Position numbers and translations under genes: made by a program
The notes under the pieces: model-generated
Database searches by the model: none
The model's input: the letters and a program-made list of their open reading frames with translations, nothing else
What the model was told of the DNA's origin: nothing
Shown: piece after piece, positions 25,892-31,750 of the stretch
Layout: each line of letters opens with the position of its first letter
Numbering within the stretch: position 1 is the stretch's first letter
DNA from: Victivallales bacterium
GTDB taxonomy: Bacteria; Verrucomicrobiota; Lentisphaeria; Oligosphaerales; Oligosphaeraceae
Reading direction: 5' to 3'
Assembly (NCBI GenBank): GCA_017964325.1
Contig: JAGCSE010000132.1
Location: forward strand, 1-31,750
Length of the DNA stretch: 31,750 bases

Positions 25892-25953
25892 GAGTTGGTT
25901 AACTGAAAACTGAAAGCCTAAAAAAGCAGGAAGGAGGAAAAAAGCTTAACTTT

Positions 25954-25981
25954 TTGAGACGGCTATGGGATATATTATATG
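25954..25981 (+). promoter_or_regulatory. Candidate internal promoter before the Snf7-like gene
   Basis: TTGAGA (25954-25959) and TATATG (25976-25981) are 16 bp apart in the 167-nt gap, giving a leader of about 70 nt. The -35 hexamer is the same as in the two divergent promoters near 24110, hinting at common control. Confidence 0.5.
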
Positions 25982-26058
25982 AAAGACGATAGGGCGTTGT
26001 ATGTGATAAAAGATAAATAATACAAGATAGAATGAAAAATTAGGAAAAGGAGCTGAAA

Positions 26059-26712
26059 ATGGGACTGTTTGACTGTTTTAAATCAAAGGAAGAGCATGAG
26101 CGCGAGCTTCGCCGTGCGCGTCGCCGCAATGAACGCAAGGTGGAGCAGGACATCGATAAATTCGATGACGCAATTAAAAAACTGACGGAGGAGCGCACGA
26201 AAGTTTGGAATCAGGCACGTGAGCTTCTGAAGAGCGGCCGCAAAATGGAGGCGCAGCGGACGTTGCTTTTCTTCAAGAAATACGACATGGCCATCAACAA
26301 GCTGGAGAAGCAGAAGGTCTTTCTCAAGAGCCAGGCGTTGCAGGTCAGCACGACAGGCAATGTCAATACGACTCTTAACGACATCAAGAGAATGGCCGCC
26401 GACCATGACATCGATCCCGACAAGCTGGCGGAGAATCTGGATGACGTCGAAATGCTCACAGACGACATCCTGGAATCCGACAAGGCCATGAACAAGGCGT
26501 TTGACAGGGATTTGGATCGAATGTCGCAGGAAGTCGCCGCCGGAGACATCAATTACCAGGATGCCGAGCTGATGGCGGCGCTGGAGAATGAATGCGCGGC
26601 GGATGTGCTTGGGCCGAAGGTCGCCGACACGCCTGTGTCGGACAAGTCAACAAGCAATGATGACATCAACGCAGGTGCGGAGCGCCTGAAGAAGATCATC
26701 AGCGAGAAATGA
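26059..26712 (+). CDS. Snf7/ESCRT-III-like protein
   Basis: This 217-residue all-helical protein has the architecture of Snf7-family (ESCRT-III) proteins, which polymerise on membranes and drive remodelling or scission. Seen directly: a short amphipathic start MGLFDCFKSK; a basic first half (residues 1-90, about 26 K/R against 17 D/E) with the helical-hairpin segment NQARELLKSGRKMEAQRTLL then FFKKYDMAINKLEKQ; and an acidic second half (91-217, about 13 K/R against 29 D/E) with ADHDIDPDKLAENLDDVEML and DAELMAALENE, resembling CHMP/Snf7 helices 4-5. A linker (183-205) leads to a C-terminal helix ERLKKIISEK that resembles a MIM1 tail. AAGGAG lies 7 nt upstream. The next gene encodes a Vps4-like ATPase. 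PspA/Vipp1 is a related alternative, but the charge layout and tail favour Snf7. Confidence 0.72.
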   Translation: MGLFDCFKSKEEHERELRRARRRNERKVEQDIDKFDDAIKKLTEERTKVWNQARELLKSGRKMEAQRTLLFFKKYDMAINKLEKQKVFLKSQALQVSTTGNVNTTLNDIKRMAADHDIDPDKLAENLDDVEMLTDDILESDKAMNKAFDRDLDRMSQEVAAGDINYQDAELMAALENECAADVLGPKVADTPVSDKSTSNDDINAGAERLKKIISEK

Positions 26713-26746
26713 GTCCGCCATTGCGAATGAACGGAGTTGACGCATC

Positions 26747-27868
26747 ATGAGTAATTTCAATTACGAAAAGAAGCAAGAACATGAGAAGGCGGCGGAGAAG
26801 GCGTTGATGCAGGACGATTTCCCCACGGCTTTCTACCATGTGGCGGAGGCGGCGAAATACGGTCTGGCGTTGGCCAACCAATGCTCGGGACGGCTTCGCG
26901 ACGCATATATTAGCAACGCGAACGAACTGATGGACCTGGCGGAGAAATGCAAGGCGAAATGCTCTGCGGCGAAGCAGGGCAAACAGGGCGGCGAGAAGAT
27001 GAGCGTGGAGGGCGATGACAGTTCCCAGAAGGCTGAAAGCTGCCGTGTGGAGCGTCCGTCCGTCCGTCTGGCGGATGTGGCGGGCATGGAGAACGTGAAA
27101 CGCCAGATTCGTCTGCGTATGATTGAACCATTGCAGCACGCGGAGGAGGCACGGAAACACGGTTTGAAGGTAGGCGGCGGTATTTTGCTGTATGGACCGC
27201 CCGGAACAGGCAAGACGTTCATTGCAAAAGCCGTTGCCGGTGAACTGGATCTGCCATTCTACACGATTACGGCGGCGGATATTTTCGGAAAGTATGTCGG
27301 CGAGTCGGAGAACAACATTCGCGCATTGTTCGAGGAGGCGCGGAAGAATCCGCTGTCGGTCGTTTTCATCGATGAATTGGAGACGATTTTCCGCAAACGG
27401 ACGGGTGAAATCCATGAAACGACGCAGAAGGTGATTTCCGTCATCTTGCAGGAGCTTGATGGTGTGAAAGATGGTAAAAATCCGTTCTTGTTGCTGGGGG
27501 CGACGAATGCGCCGTGGATGATTGACGAAGCGTTCATGCGGACGGGGCGTTTTGACGTGAAGGCATACGTCGGCCTGCCTGATCTGCCCGCGCGTGAGCA
27601 GATCATCCGCAATGCGTTCAAAAACGTTGAATATCCCGTCGATGAAGACGCCATCATGTATCTGGCATCGGCGACGGGCAAGTGCAGCGGCGCGGATATC
27701 AACGGCATCGTGCAGTCCATCCGCCAAACGGCTTTCGAACAGCACGTGGACCATTATACTATCGAGCTTTTCCGTGCCTGCACGCAGCATATCGCGCCAT
27801 CGGTCAACGAAGAGACGATACGTAGCATTGAGGAATGGGAGAAACAGAACGAAATTGTTCGTGAATGA
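26747..27868 (+). CDS. Vps4-like classical AAA ATPase with MIT-like N-terminal domain
   Basis: A 373-residue protein with a single classical AAA domain. Walker A GPPGTGKT is at 150-157, pore loop 1 K182-Y-V-G-E-S-E, Walker B VVFIDE at 205-210, sensor 1 N254 in GATN, and the second region of homology with R265 and R268 in MRTGRFD; SGADI at 314-318 is as in Vps4/p97. All catalytic residues are present. Residues about 8-70 are three predicted helices (KAAEKALMQDDFPTAFYHVA and onward) with the layout of an MIT domain, joined by a polar linker (72-103). MIT domains bind ESCRT-III tails, and Vps4 unfolds and recycles those polymers. The gene starts 34 nt after the Snf7-like gene. FtsH- or p97-like roles are less likely: there is no protease, membrane segment or second AAA domain. 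Confidence 0.82.
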   Translation: MSNFNYEKKQEHEKAAEKALMQDDFPTAFYHVAEAAKYGLALANQCSGRLRDAYISNANELMDLAEKCKAKCSAAKQGKQGGEKMSVEGDDSSQKAESCRVERPSVRLADVAGMENVKRQIRLRMIEPLQHAEEARKHGLKVGGGILLYGPPGTGKTFIAKAVAGELDLPFYTITAADIFGKYVGESENNIRALFEEARKNPLSVVFIDELETIFRKRTGEIHETTQKVISVILQELDGVKDGKNPFLLLGATNAPWMIDEAFMRTGRFDVKAYVGLPDLPAREQIIRNAFKNVEYPVDEDAIMYLASATGKCSGADINGIVQSIRQTAFEQHVDHYTIELFRACTQHIAPSVNEETIRSIEEWEKQNEIVRE

Positions 27869-27893
27869 ACCGCAACGGGACGGTTGAGTTTTC

Positions 27894-29069
27894 ATGGGAA
27901 AAAAGAAAAAGGCGGCAAAAAGCGAAGCGGTGGTGGTGACTGGAGGCGAGGGGCCGCAGACATTCAGCACGGCTCTACTGCGCGGCGAGAACGGATGCGT
28001 TTGCCTGCCCGTGAAGAAGACGGAACCATTCGACGAGCCGACGACGCAGGAGGCGCTGGTCGTCCGCGTGCTGCCGACGGGCGTGCGACATGAAGTCGTG
28101 CGTCAGTTGCAGGCGGAAGATGCGCGGCGTTCTCCTGCGTATTGGGTGATGGTGGTTGCCGTGCTGGCCGCATCGCTGGTTGTCGTCTGGATGCACTTTC
28201 CTCGTGAGATGCCCGTGGAGTCGCTGTCGTCGGTTTTGGATATCAAGACGAAGAACGTGCCGGCCACCAGTGAGTATTTTGATCTGTATTTGCTTGCGAA
28301 AGATAGTTTTGATTCGAAGCAATACAATAAATGCGCATCCGATTTGGCGGAGAAGATTCCTGAACTGTTGGAAAAGCGGACTCGTCTTGGCGAGACGCAC
28401 GACAGGCTATTGTATTATTTCTTTGAGTCCGTGCGCCTTGGAAATGTCGATGCGAAGACGCGTGAAATGGCTGAAAAGACCATTGATGAGTTCGCTTCCC
28501 GCAACCACGATGAAATGAAATGGCATATCATGCGCATACAGCTTCGTGCGCAGGAATTTCTGGATGTGGAGCTGTTGTTCGCGAATTTGATTTCCGGCGT
28601 GTACAAGAAGACGTGGAAGGAGAAATTGGATGAGAACATCACGTGGATCGATTATGTCCGTCCGCTGGTGAAACGCGTTGAAAATCAAATATCTTCAGGG
28701 GATAGGACGGACGAGACGCTGGAGAATCTTCGTCAATTGAAATACTCGCTGGCCCGTCTTTTGACAACCCGTTGGATGTTGGAAGGCGGCGAAGGAAAAA
28801 GCGATTTTCCTGACGATTACGGCGATGCGGGCGTGCAGCACAGGGAGGAGGCATGGCGGATTTGCTGTGAACAATCGAACGGCGGCGATAGGAAGCGTGA
28901 ACTGGTGGAGTATTATGGCTTGAGGCGGTTCATTGCGCAAGTACTTTTTGATCAATCGAAAAGATTTAATTATTATTATTGGAATGGAGAGGAGCATTTT
29001 TCAAACGCTGCGTTGAGGGATGAAATCAAGATGCTTAAGGAACGTCTGGAGAAGGATGAGGAGCGGTAG
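27894..29069 (+). CDS. Single-pass membrane protein with helical-repeat exported domain
   Basis: A 391-residue protein not assigned to a family. A Lys-rich cytoplasmic N-terminus (MGKKKKAAK, about 1-80) precedes one hydrophobic segment (about 83-101). The remaining 290 residues are strongly helical, with TPR-like spacing (YLLAKDSFDSKQYNKCASDL near 130), and probably lie outside the cytoplasm. It follows the ATPase gene by 25 nt and is thus almost certainly co-transcribed. It could be a membrane anchor or scaffold for the ESCRT-like proteins. No enzymatic motif is seen, and only a weak ribosome-binding site precedes the ATG. Confidence 0.7.
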   Translation: MGKKKKAAKSEAVVVTGGEGPQTFSTALLRGENGCVCLPVKKTEPFDEPTTQEALVVRVLPTGVRHEVVRQLQAEDARRSPAYWVMVVAVLAASLVVVWMHFPREMPVESLSSVLDIKTKNVPATSEYFDLYLLAKDSFDSKQYNKCASDLAEKIPELLEKRTRLGETHDRLLYYFFESVRLGNVDAKTREMAEKTIDEFASRNHDEMKWHIMRIQLRAQEFLDVELLFANLISGVYKKTWKEKLDENITWIDYVRPLVKRVENQISSGDRTDETLENLRQLKYSLARLLTTRWMLEGGEGKSDFPDDYGDAGVQHREEAWRICCEQSNGGDRKRELVEYYGLRRFIAQVLFDQSKRFNYYYWNGEEHFSNAALRDEIKMLKERLEKDEER

Positions 29070-29091
29070 GCATTGGATTTGAATCATTGCA

Positions 29092-30279
29092 ATGGAAGAT
29101 AGGCAAGTGATGACACAGGAAGTGGCGACAACGGAAAAGCATGGCGCGTGGTGGTTTTTTCGGCCGCGCCCTCATGCCAGCGGCATATCAAGCTTCGGTG
29201 ACATGAAGTTCTATGTCGTGTGGTTGTTGTATCTTGCGTCGTTCTGTGCTTTTGCGCAGGATCCGTTTTTCCATCGGCATGGTGCGTTTGTCTATCAGCA
29301 GGGGCTGGTGACGTTGATTTTGGCGGCGGTGGTGGCGATGTCATTCAACTGGGAGATGTGCCTTTTCGGCAAGCCGACGGGGGCGAATCTGTTGTTGCAT
29401 TTGATTCAAATCCTTCCGTTGTCGCTGTTTATGGCACGGATTACGGCGCGGGCAAGTGTTCCTGAAAAGTCCGAGGCGCTTGTCGGGCGTGCGTTGGAGG
29501 TGGTGAAGGGATGGTCAGGCATGTTGGTGGGTGATGTCACGGCGATGATTCCCGCATGGATGACGGATTTGTTCACGAACTGGCGTATCTGCGTCCTGCT
29601 GGTGTTTGTGCTTTTCTTCCTGTGTTTCCGTCATTTGGCCTTGAAAGTGGCTTCAGTCGTCTGCGTGATTCTGGTGACGTTGGGCAGTGTCATCGCCAAG
29701 GGGGCCGTCGGAAGCCATCTGATTCTGGGGCTGATTCTGCTGGGTTGCGGCATGGCGATACAGTTCTGCCGTTATGACAGGATCTTGTATTTTGAGAACG
29801 TGTTTCATCGTTTGCATTCCTCCGCCAGTCTTGATTCCACGTTGGCGGCAGTCATTCTGCGGACGATGACGGCATTGCAGGATCAGACCCGTGTCTCGGA
29901 GAAGAATCTTTTGAGTCTTGTGCGAGCGGAATACGACCCCGAACGCCGACTGTCGTTTTCAGATGTGCAATTGATTGCGGGCGAGGTGCTTCAGCGGATG
30001 GTCTATGAATATGATCTGGTCGTTATCCACAGTGATGCGGAGGGGATGTTCCTCCAGGCGAACGAACGGCTTCACTGTCATGACAGCCTGTTGACGCATC
30101 TGGCTGTTGTTCCACGCGTGGCGTTGGCGGTGGCGGCATCGGTCGTCTGGGTGCTGCTGCCCGTTGATTTGATTCCGGATTCGCTGCCATTCGTCGGGAT
30201 GCTCGATGACGTGACGGTGGCGATTTTCTCAGGGATCGTGCTGAAGAACACGGCAAGCGTGTATGGCTTGAATCGTTGA
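29092..30279 (+). CDS. Polytopic membrane protein with C-terminal DUF1232 domain
   Basis: A 395-residue protein with about six hydrophobic segments in the N-terminal 220 residues, a cytoplasmic helical region (about 240-345), and a C-terminal DUF1232 (YkvA-type) segment marked by LLPVDLIPDSLPFVGMLDD at about 360-380. DUF1232 is a short membrane-associated module of unknown function, found in envelope-associated proteins. ATG 29092 has no clear ribosome-binding site; ATG 29110, preceded by ATAGG, is an equally good start. The gene follows its neighbour by 22 nt and ends the cluster. Its presence with Snf7-like and AAA proteins fits a membrane-stress or membrane-remodelling role. Confidence 0.75.
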   Translation: MEDRQVMTQEVATTEKHGAWWFFRPRPHASGISSFGDMKFYVVWLLYLASFCAFAQDPFFHRHGAFVYQQGLVTLILAAVVAMSFNWEMCLFGKPTGANLLLHLIQILPLSLFMARITARASVPEKSEALVGRALEVVKGWSGMLVGDVTAMIPAWMTDLFTNWRICVLLVFVLFFLCFRHLALKVASVVCVILVTLGSVIAKGAVGSHLILGLILLGCGMAIQFCRYDRILYFENVFHRLHSSASLDSTLAAVILRTMTALQDQTRVSEKNLLSLVRAEYDPERRLSFSDVQLIAGEVLQRMVYEYDLVVIHSDAEGMFLQANERLHCHDSLLTHLAVVPRVALAVAASVVWVLLPVDLIPDSLPFVGMLDDVTVAIFSGIVLKNTASVYGLNR

Positions 30280-30285
30280 TAAGTT

Positions 30286-30315
30286 TTGTTTCAAGAAATT
30301 GATTCTGAATAATAT
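30286..30315 (+). promoter_or_regulatory. Candidate promoter for the aldolase gene
   Basis: TTGTTT (30286-30291) and TAATAT (30310-30315) are 18 bp apart, directly upstream of the strong TAGGAGG ribosome-binding site (30325-30331). The leader would be very short. Confidence 0.4.
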
Positions 30316-30335
30316 AGAGTTGATAGGAGGTTTTT

Positions 30336-31163
30336 ATGCTGACCAACATAAAGGATATTTTAGCGACTGCTCGGAAGAAAGGCGTCGCCATCGGGGCATT
30401 CAATGCGGCGAATTATGAAACGGCTGTAGCGATTGTGAAAGCCGCCGAACTGGAGGAGTCGCCCGTGATTCTGCAGGTATTCAGCAGGATGTTCGCCAAC
30501 GGAAAGGCGGAGGCGATGGGCGGTTTGGTGCGCCGTCTGGCGGAAAAGTGTCCACAGCCCGTGGCGGTTCATCTGGACCATGGCGAGAATCTCGAACAGG
30601 TGAAAAACGCATTGTTGTGGGGCTATACGTCCGTCATGCTCGACGGTTCACGGCTTCCGTTGAAGGAGAACATCGCCGTGACGGCGGAGGCCGCACGTCT
30701 TGCCCATGCACAGAACGCTACGTGCGAAGGCGAAATCGGCCATGTCGCGATGCTGGACGAGACGGCGTTGACGGAACCCGCCGAAGCGAAGCGTTTTGCG
30801 GAAGAAACAGGCGTGGACGCATTGGCGGTTTCCATCGGCACGGCCCATGGCTACTACAAGGCGGCTCCGAAATTGGACATCGGTCGCTGCCGCGAAATCG
30901 GCGAGGCGTTGCCGAACCTTCCGTTGGTGTTGCACGGCGGAACGGGAACGCCCATGGAGGAAATTCAGAAGGTCATTCCGCTGGGCATCGCGAAAATAAA
31001 CGTGGCGACAGAATTTCAGCATTGCTTCCTGAAAGCCGTCCAGGCCGAACTGGAGAAGCTGGACGGCAAGTTCGTGCCGATTGACAAATTCATGGACGCT
31101 CCGATGGAGGCCTGTGTGGAGCATCTCCGCAGGCTCATCCGTGCCTTTGCGCTGAAAGAATAG
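30336..31163 (+). CDS. fba: Class II fructose-bisphosphate (or tagatose-bisphosphate) aldolase
   Basis: A 275-residue cytoplasmic zinc enzyme that reversibly cleaves fructose-1,6-bisphosphate into dihydroxyacetone phosphate and glyceraldehyde-3-phosphate in glycolysis and gluconeogenesis. Family motifs are intact: HLDHG with catalytic D81 and zinc ligand H82, the E131/E133 region, GTAHGYY with H171, the zinc ligand H200 in VLHGGTG, and IAKINVATE (219-226), which binds the phosphate. The length and the GTAHG form are shared by GatY/KbaY-type tagatose-bisphosphate aldolases, so substrate preference is not settled. TAGGAGG precedes the ATG at ideal spacing. It ends in a 9-bp repeat remnant and a strong terminator, and appears to be its own transcription unit. 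Confidence 0.93.
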   Translation: MLTNIKDILATARKKGVAIGAFNAANYETAVAIVKAAELEESPVILQVFSRMFANGKAEAMGGLVRRLAEKCPQPVAVHLDHGENLEQVKNALLWGYTSVMLDGSRLPLKENIAVTAEAARLAHAQNATCEGEIGHVAMLDETALTEPAEAKRFAEETGVDALAVSIGTAHGYYKAAPKLDIGRCREIGEALPNLPLVLHGGTGTPMEEIQKVIPLGIAKINVATEFQHCFLKAVQAELEKLDGKFVPIDKFMDAPMEACVEHLRRLIRAFALKE

Positions 31164-31164
31164 G

Positions 31165-31218
31165 CTAGAAATGCTAAAATCTCCAGAGGCGCTAGAAGCT
31201 CTAGAGGCGCTGGAAGCA
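31165..31218 (+). repeat. 9-bp tandem repeat array 3 (6 units, degenerate)
   Basis: Six 9-bp units starting 2 nt after the aldolase stop: CTAGAAATG, CTAAAATCT, CCAGAGGCG, CTAGAAGCT, CTAGAGGCG, CTGGAAGCA. The period and orientation match the arrays at 4546 and 16015, and the first unit is identical to units 12-13 of array 1. It ends 5 nt before the terminator stem. Confidence 0.88.
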
Positions 31219-31223
31219 CAAAA

Positions 31224-31258
31224 AACGCCCGCCAGATGATTTCTGGCGGGCGTTGATT
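31224..31258. terminator. Bidirectional Rho-independent terminator
   Basis: A 13-bp perfect stem (31224-31236 with 31242-31254), loop tgatt, preceded by an A-run and followed by gatttt, so both strands see a U-tract. It lies between the convergent aldolase and pseudopilin-like genes. Confidence 0.93.
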
Positions 31259-31284
31259 TTCAAATGTCTTGTGTGTTTTAGGTA

Positions 31285-31750
31285 TTAGTTGTCAAGGCCT
31301 TGGACACCATAGACTTCCTTCGGCCACCACTCGTAGTAGCGGAACCCCTGGACATGGCCGTCCATCATGACGCCCTGGCAGATGGTGAAGGAGCTGTGGC
31401 GCCAGAGGGAGTGGTTGCAGGTCTCCTTCGAGAGGATGGCACCGTCAATCTTCTTCTGCTGGGTGTTGCCGTTGAGGGCGTCGTCGCCGTCCAGGCGCTG
31501 CTCGAAGGCGTCGTGGCAGAACACGGTGTTGCTGGGGCGCTTGTATTCGACTTCGTTGCGGGCCTCGGGGCCGTAGGAGTAGCGCTCGCCGCCGGGCTCG
31601 CCGCCGGTCTTGCCCTTCCAGATCTGGGAGCTGCCGCCGTAGTAGCCGTAGGCGGCCGTCTCGGCGGCCTGCTTCTGGGTGCAGCCGTAGGCGTCCACTT
31701 CCTTGCAGGAGGGGCAGCCGAAGGTGCGCTTTTCGCCGACGTACGGGTAG
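31285..31750 (-). CDS. C-terminal part of a type II pseudopilin-like (DUF1559/H-X9-DG type) protein
   Basis: The frame is open to the right edge, so only the last 154 residues are visible, and the N-terminal prepilin signal, if present, is outside. The visible part contains YPYVGEKRTFGCPSC, KRPSNTVFCHDAF and, near the end, WRHSS followed by MMDGHV. That is the layout of the abundant pseudopilin-like proteins of Lentisphaerae and Planctomycetes (RH...DGHV element; here 11 rather than 9 residues separate His and Asp-Gly). Four cysteines suggest disulfides. Codon use is strongly biased to C/G-ending codons (GCC, GGC, AAG, TAC), unlike the GCG/TTG-rich neighbours, which suggests high expression. 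Function is unknown. Confidence 0.7.
   Translation of the reverse strand, partial: YPYVGEKRTFGCPSCKEVDAYGCTQKQAAETAAYGYYGGSSQIWKGKTGGEPGGERYSYGPEARNEVEYKRPSNTVFCHDAFEQRLDGDDALNGNTQQKKIDGAILSKETCNHSLWRHSSFTICQGVMMDGHVQGFRYYEWWPKEVYGVQGLDN

Noticed and set aside
26747..27868. FtsH- or MoxR-type identity for the AAA ATPase
   Set aside because: There is no membrane segment and no HEXXH protease domain, and the classical GPPGTGKT plus MRTGRFD layout differs from MoxR proteins.
31165..31218. C-terminal extension of the aldolase by the Leu-Glu-X frame of array 3
   Set aside because: The aldolase stop at 31161-31163 is in the expected place for the family, and the open repeat frame is not the aldolase frame.

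Overview
The window looks like chromosomal DNA of a Gram-negative bacterium of the PVC group, most plausibly a Lentisphaerota/Victivallales-type gut or sediment organism. This is an inference from gene content: a complete Bat (VWA/TPR) operon, a type II pseudopilin-like protein at the right edge, an MBG/YDG-repeat surface protein with beta-helix ends, FGE-like and GT-C proteins, and Q/E/K-rich low-complexity proteins. No rRNA, tRNA, CRISPR array, transposase or phage gene was seen.

Layout. (1) Positions 1-7405, all plus strand: the 3' part of a TPM-domain membrane protein, then batA-batB-batC-batD-batE, a membrane/periplasmic VWA+TPR complex. Upstream MoxR and DUF58 genes are expected but lie outside the window. 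(2) 7528-8043: a small secreted repeat protein of the LA_2272 surface-repeat type with its own promoter and a very strong terminator. (3) 8130-16018: a hybrid sensor kinase (HisKA-HATPase-REC-Hpt) overlapping a GT-C glycosyltransferase-like protein, then a 1336-residue protein fusing an O-antigen-ligase/Wzy-like membrane domain to a large exported tail. This looks like a surface-glycan module. (4) 16502-21655: a 1717-residue exported protein with beta-helix ends and about a dozen MBG/YDG-type repeats. (5) 21812-30279: a divergent locus. To the left (minus strand) are an LpoB/CsgG-like membrane protein and an FGE-domain membrane protein. To the right are a two-TM protein, a coiled-coil protein, a Snf7/ESCRT-III-like protein, a Vps4-like AAA ATPase with an MIT-like N-terminus, a single-TM helical-repeat protein and a multi-TM DUF1232 protein. 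(6) 30336-31163: class II fructose-bisphosphate aldolase. (7) 31285-31750, minus strand: the C-terminal part of a pseudopilin-like protein with markedly different codon use.

The most notable system is region 5. A small protein with ESCRT-III architecture (basic N-terminal half, acidic C-terminal half, MGLF-type amphipathic start, basic/amphipathic C-terminal tail) lies 34 nt upstream of a single-domain classical AAA ATPase. That ATPase has a short helical N-terminal domain resembling MIT and a K-Y-V-G pore loop. Together with a second coiled-coil protein and four membrane proteins this suggests a bacterial ESCRT-III/Vps4-like membrane-remodelling or envelope-stress machine. The two arms of the locus appear to be driven by back-to-back promoters whose -35 boxes are the two halves of one inverted repeat.

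The second notable signal is a dispersed 9-bp tandem repeat (CTAGAG-GCG / CTAGAA-NNN). It occurs at three loci (14, 17 and 6 units), always in the same orientation as the upstream gene and beginning within about 10 nt of, or inside, its stop codon. One array supplies the stop codon of the gene before it; another runs directly into the start of batD.
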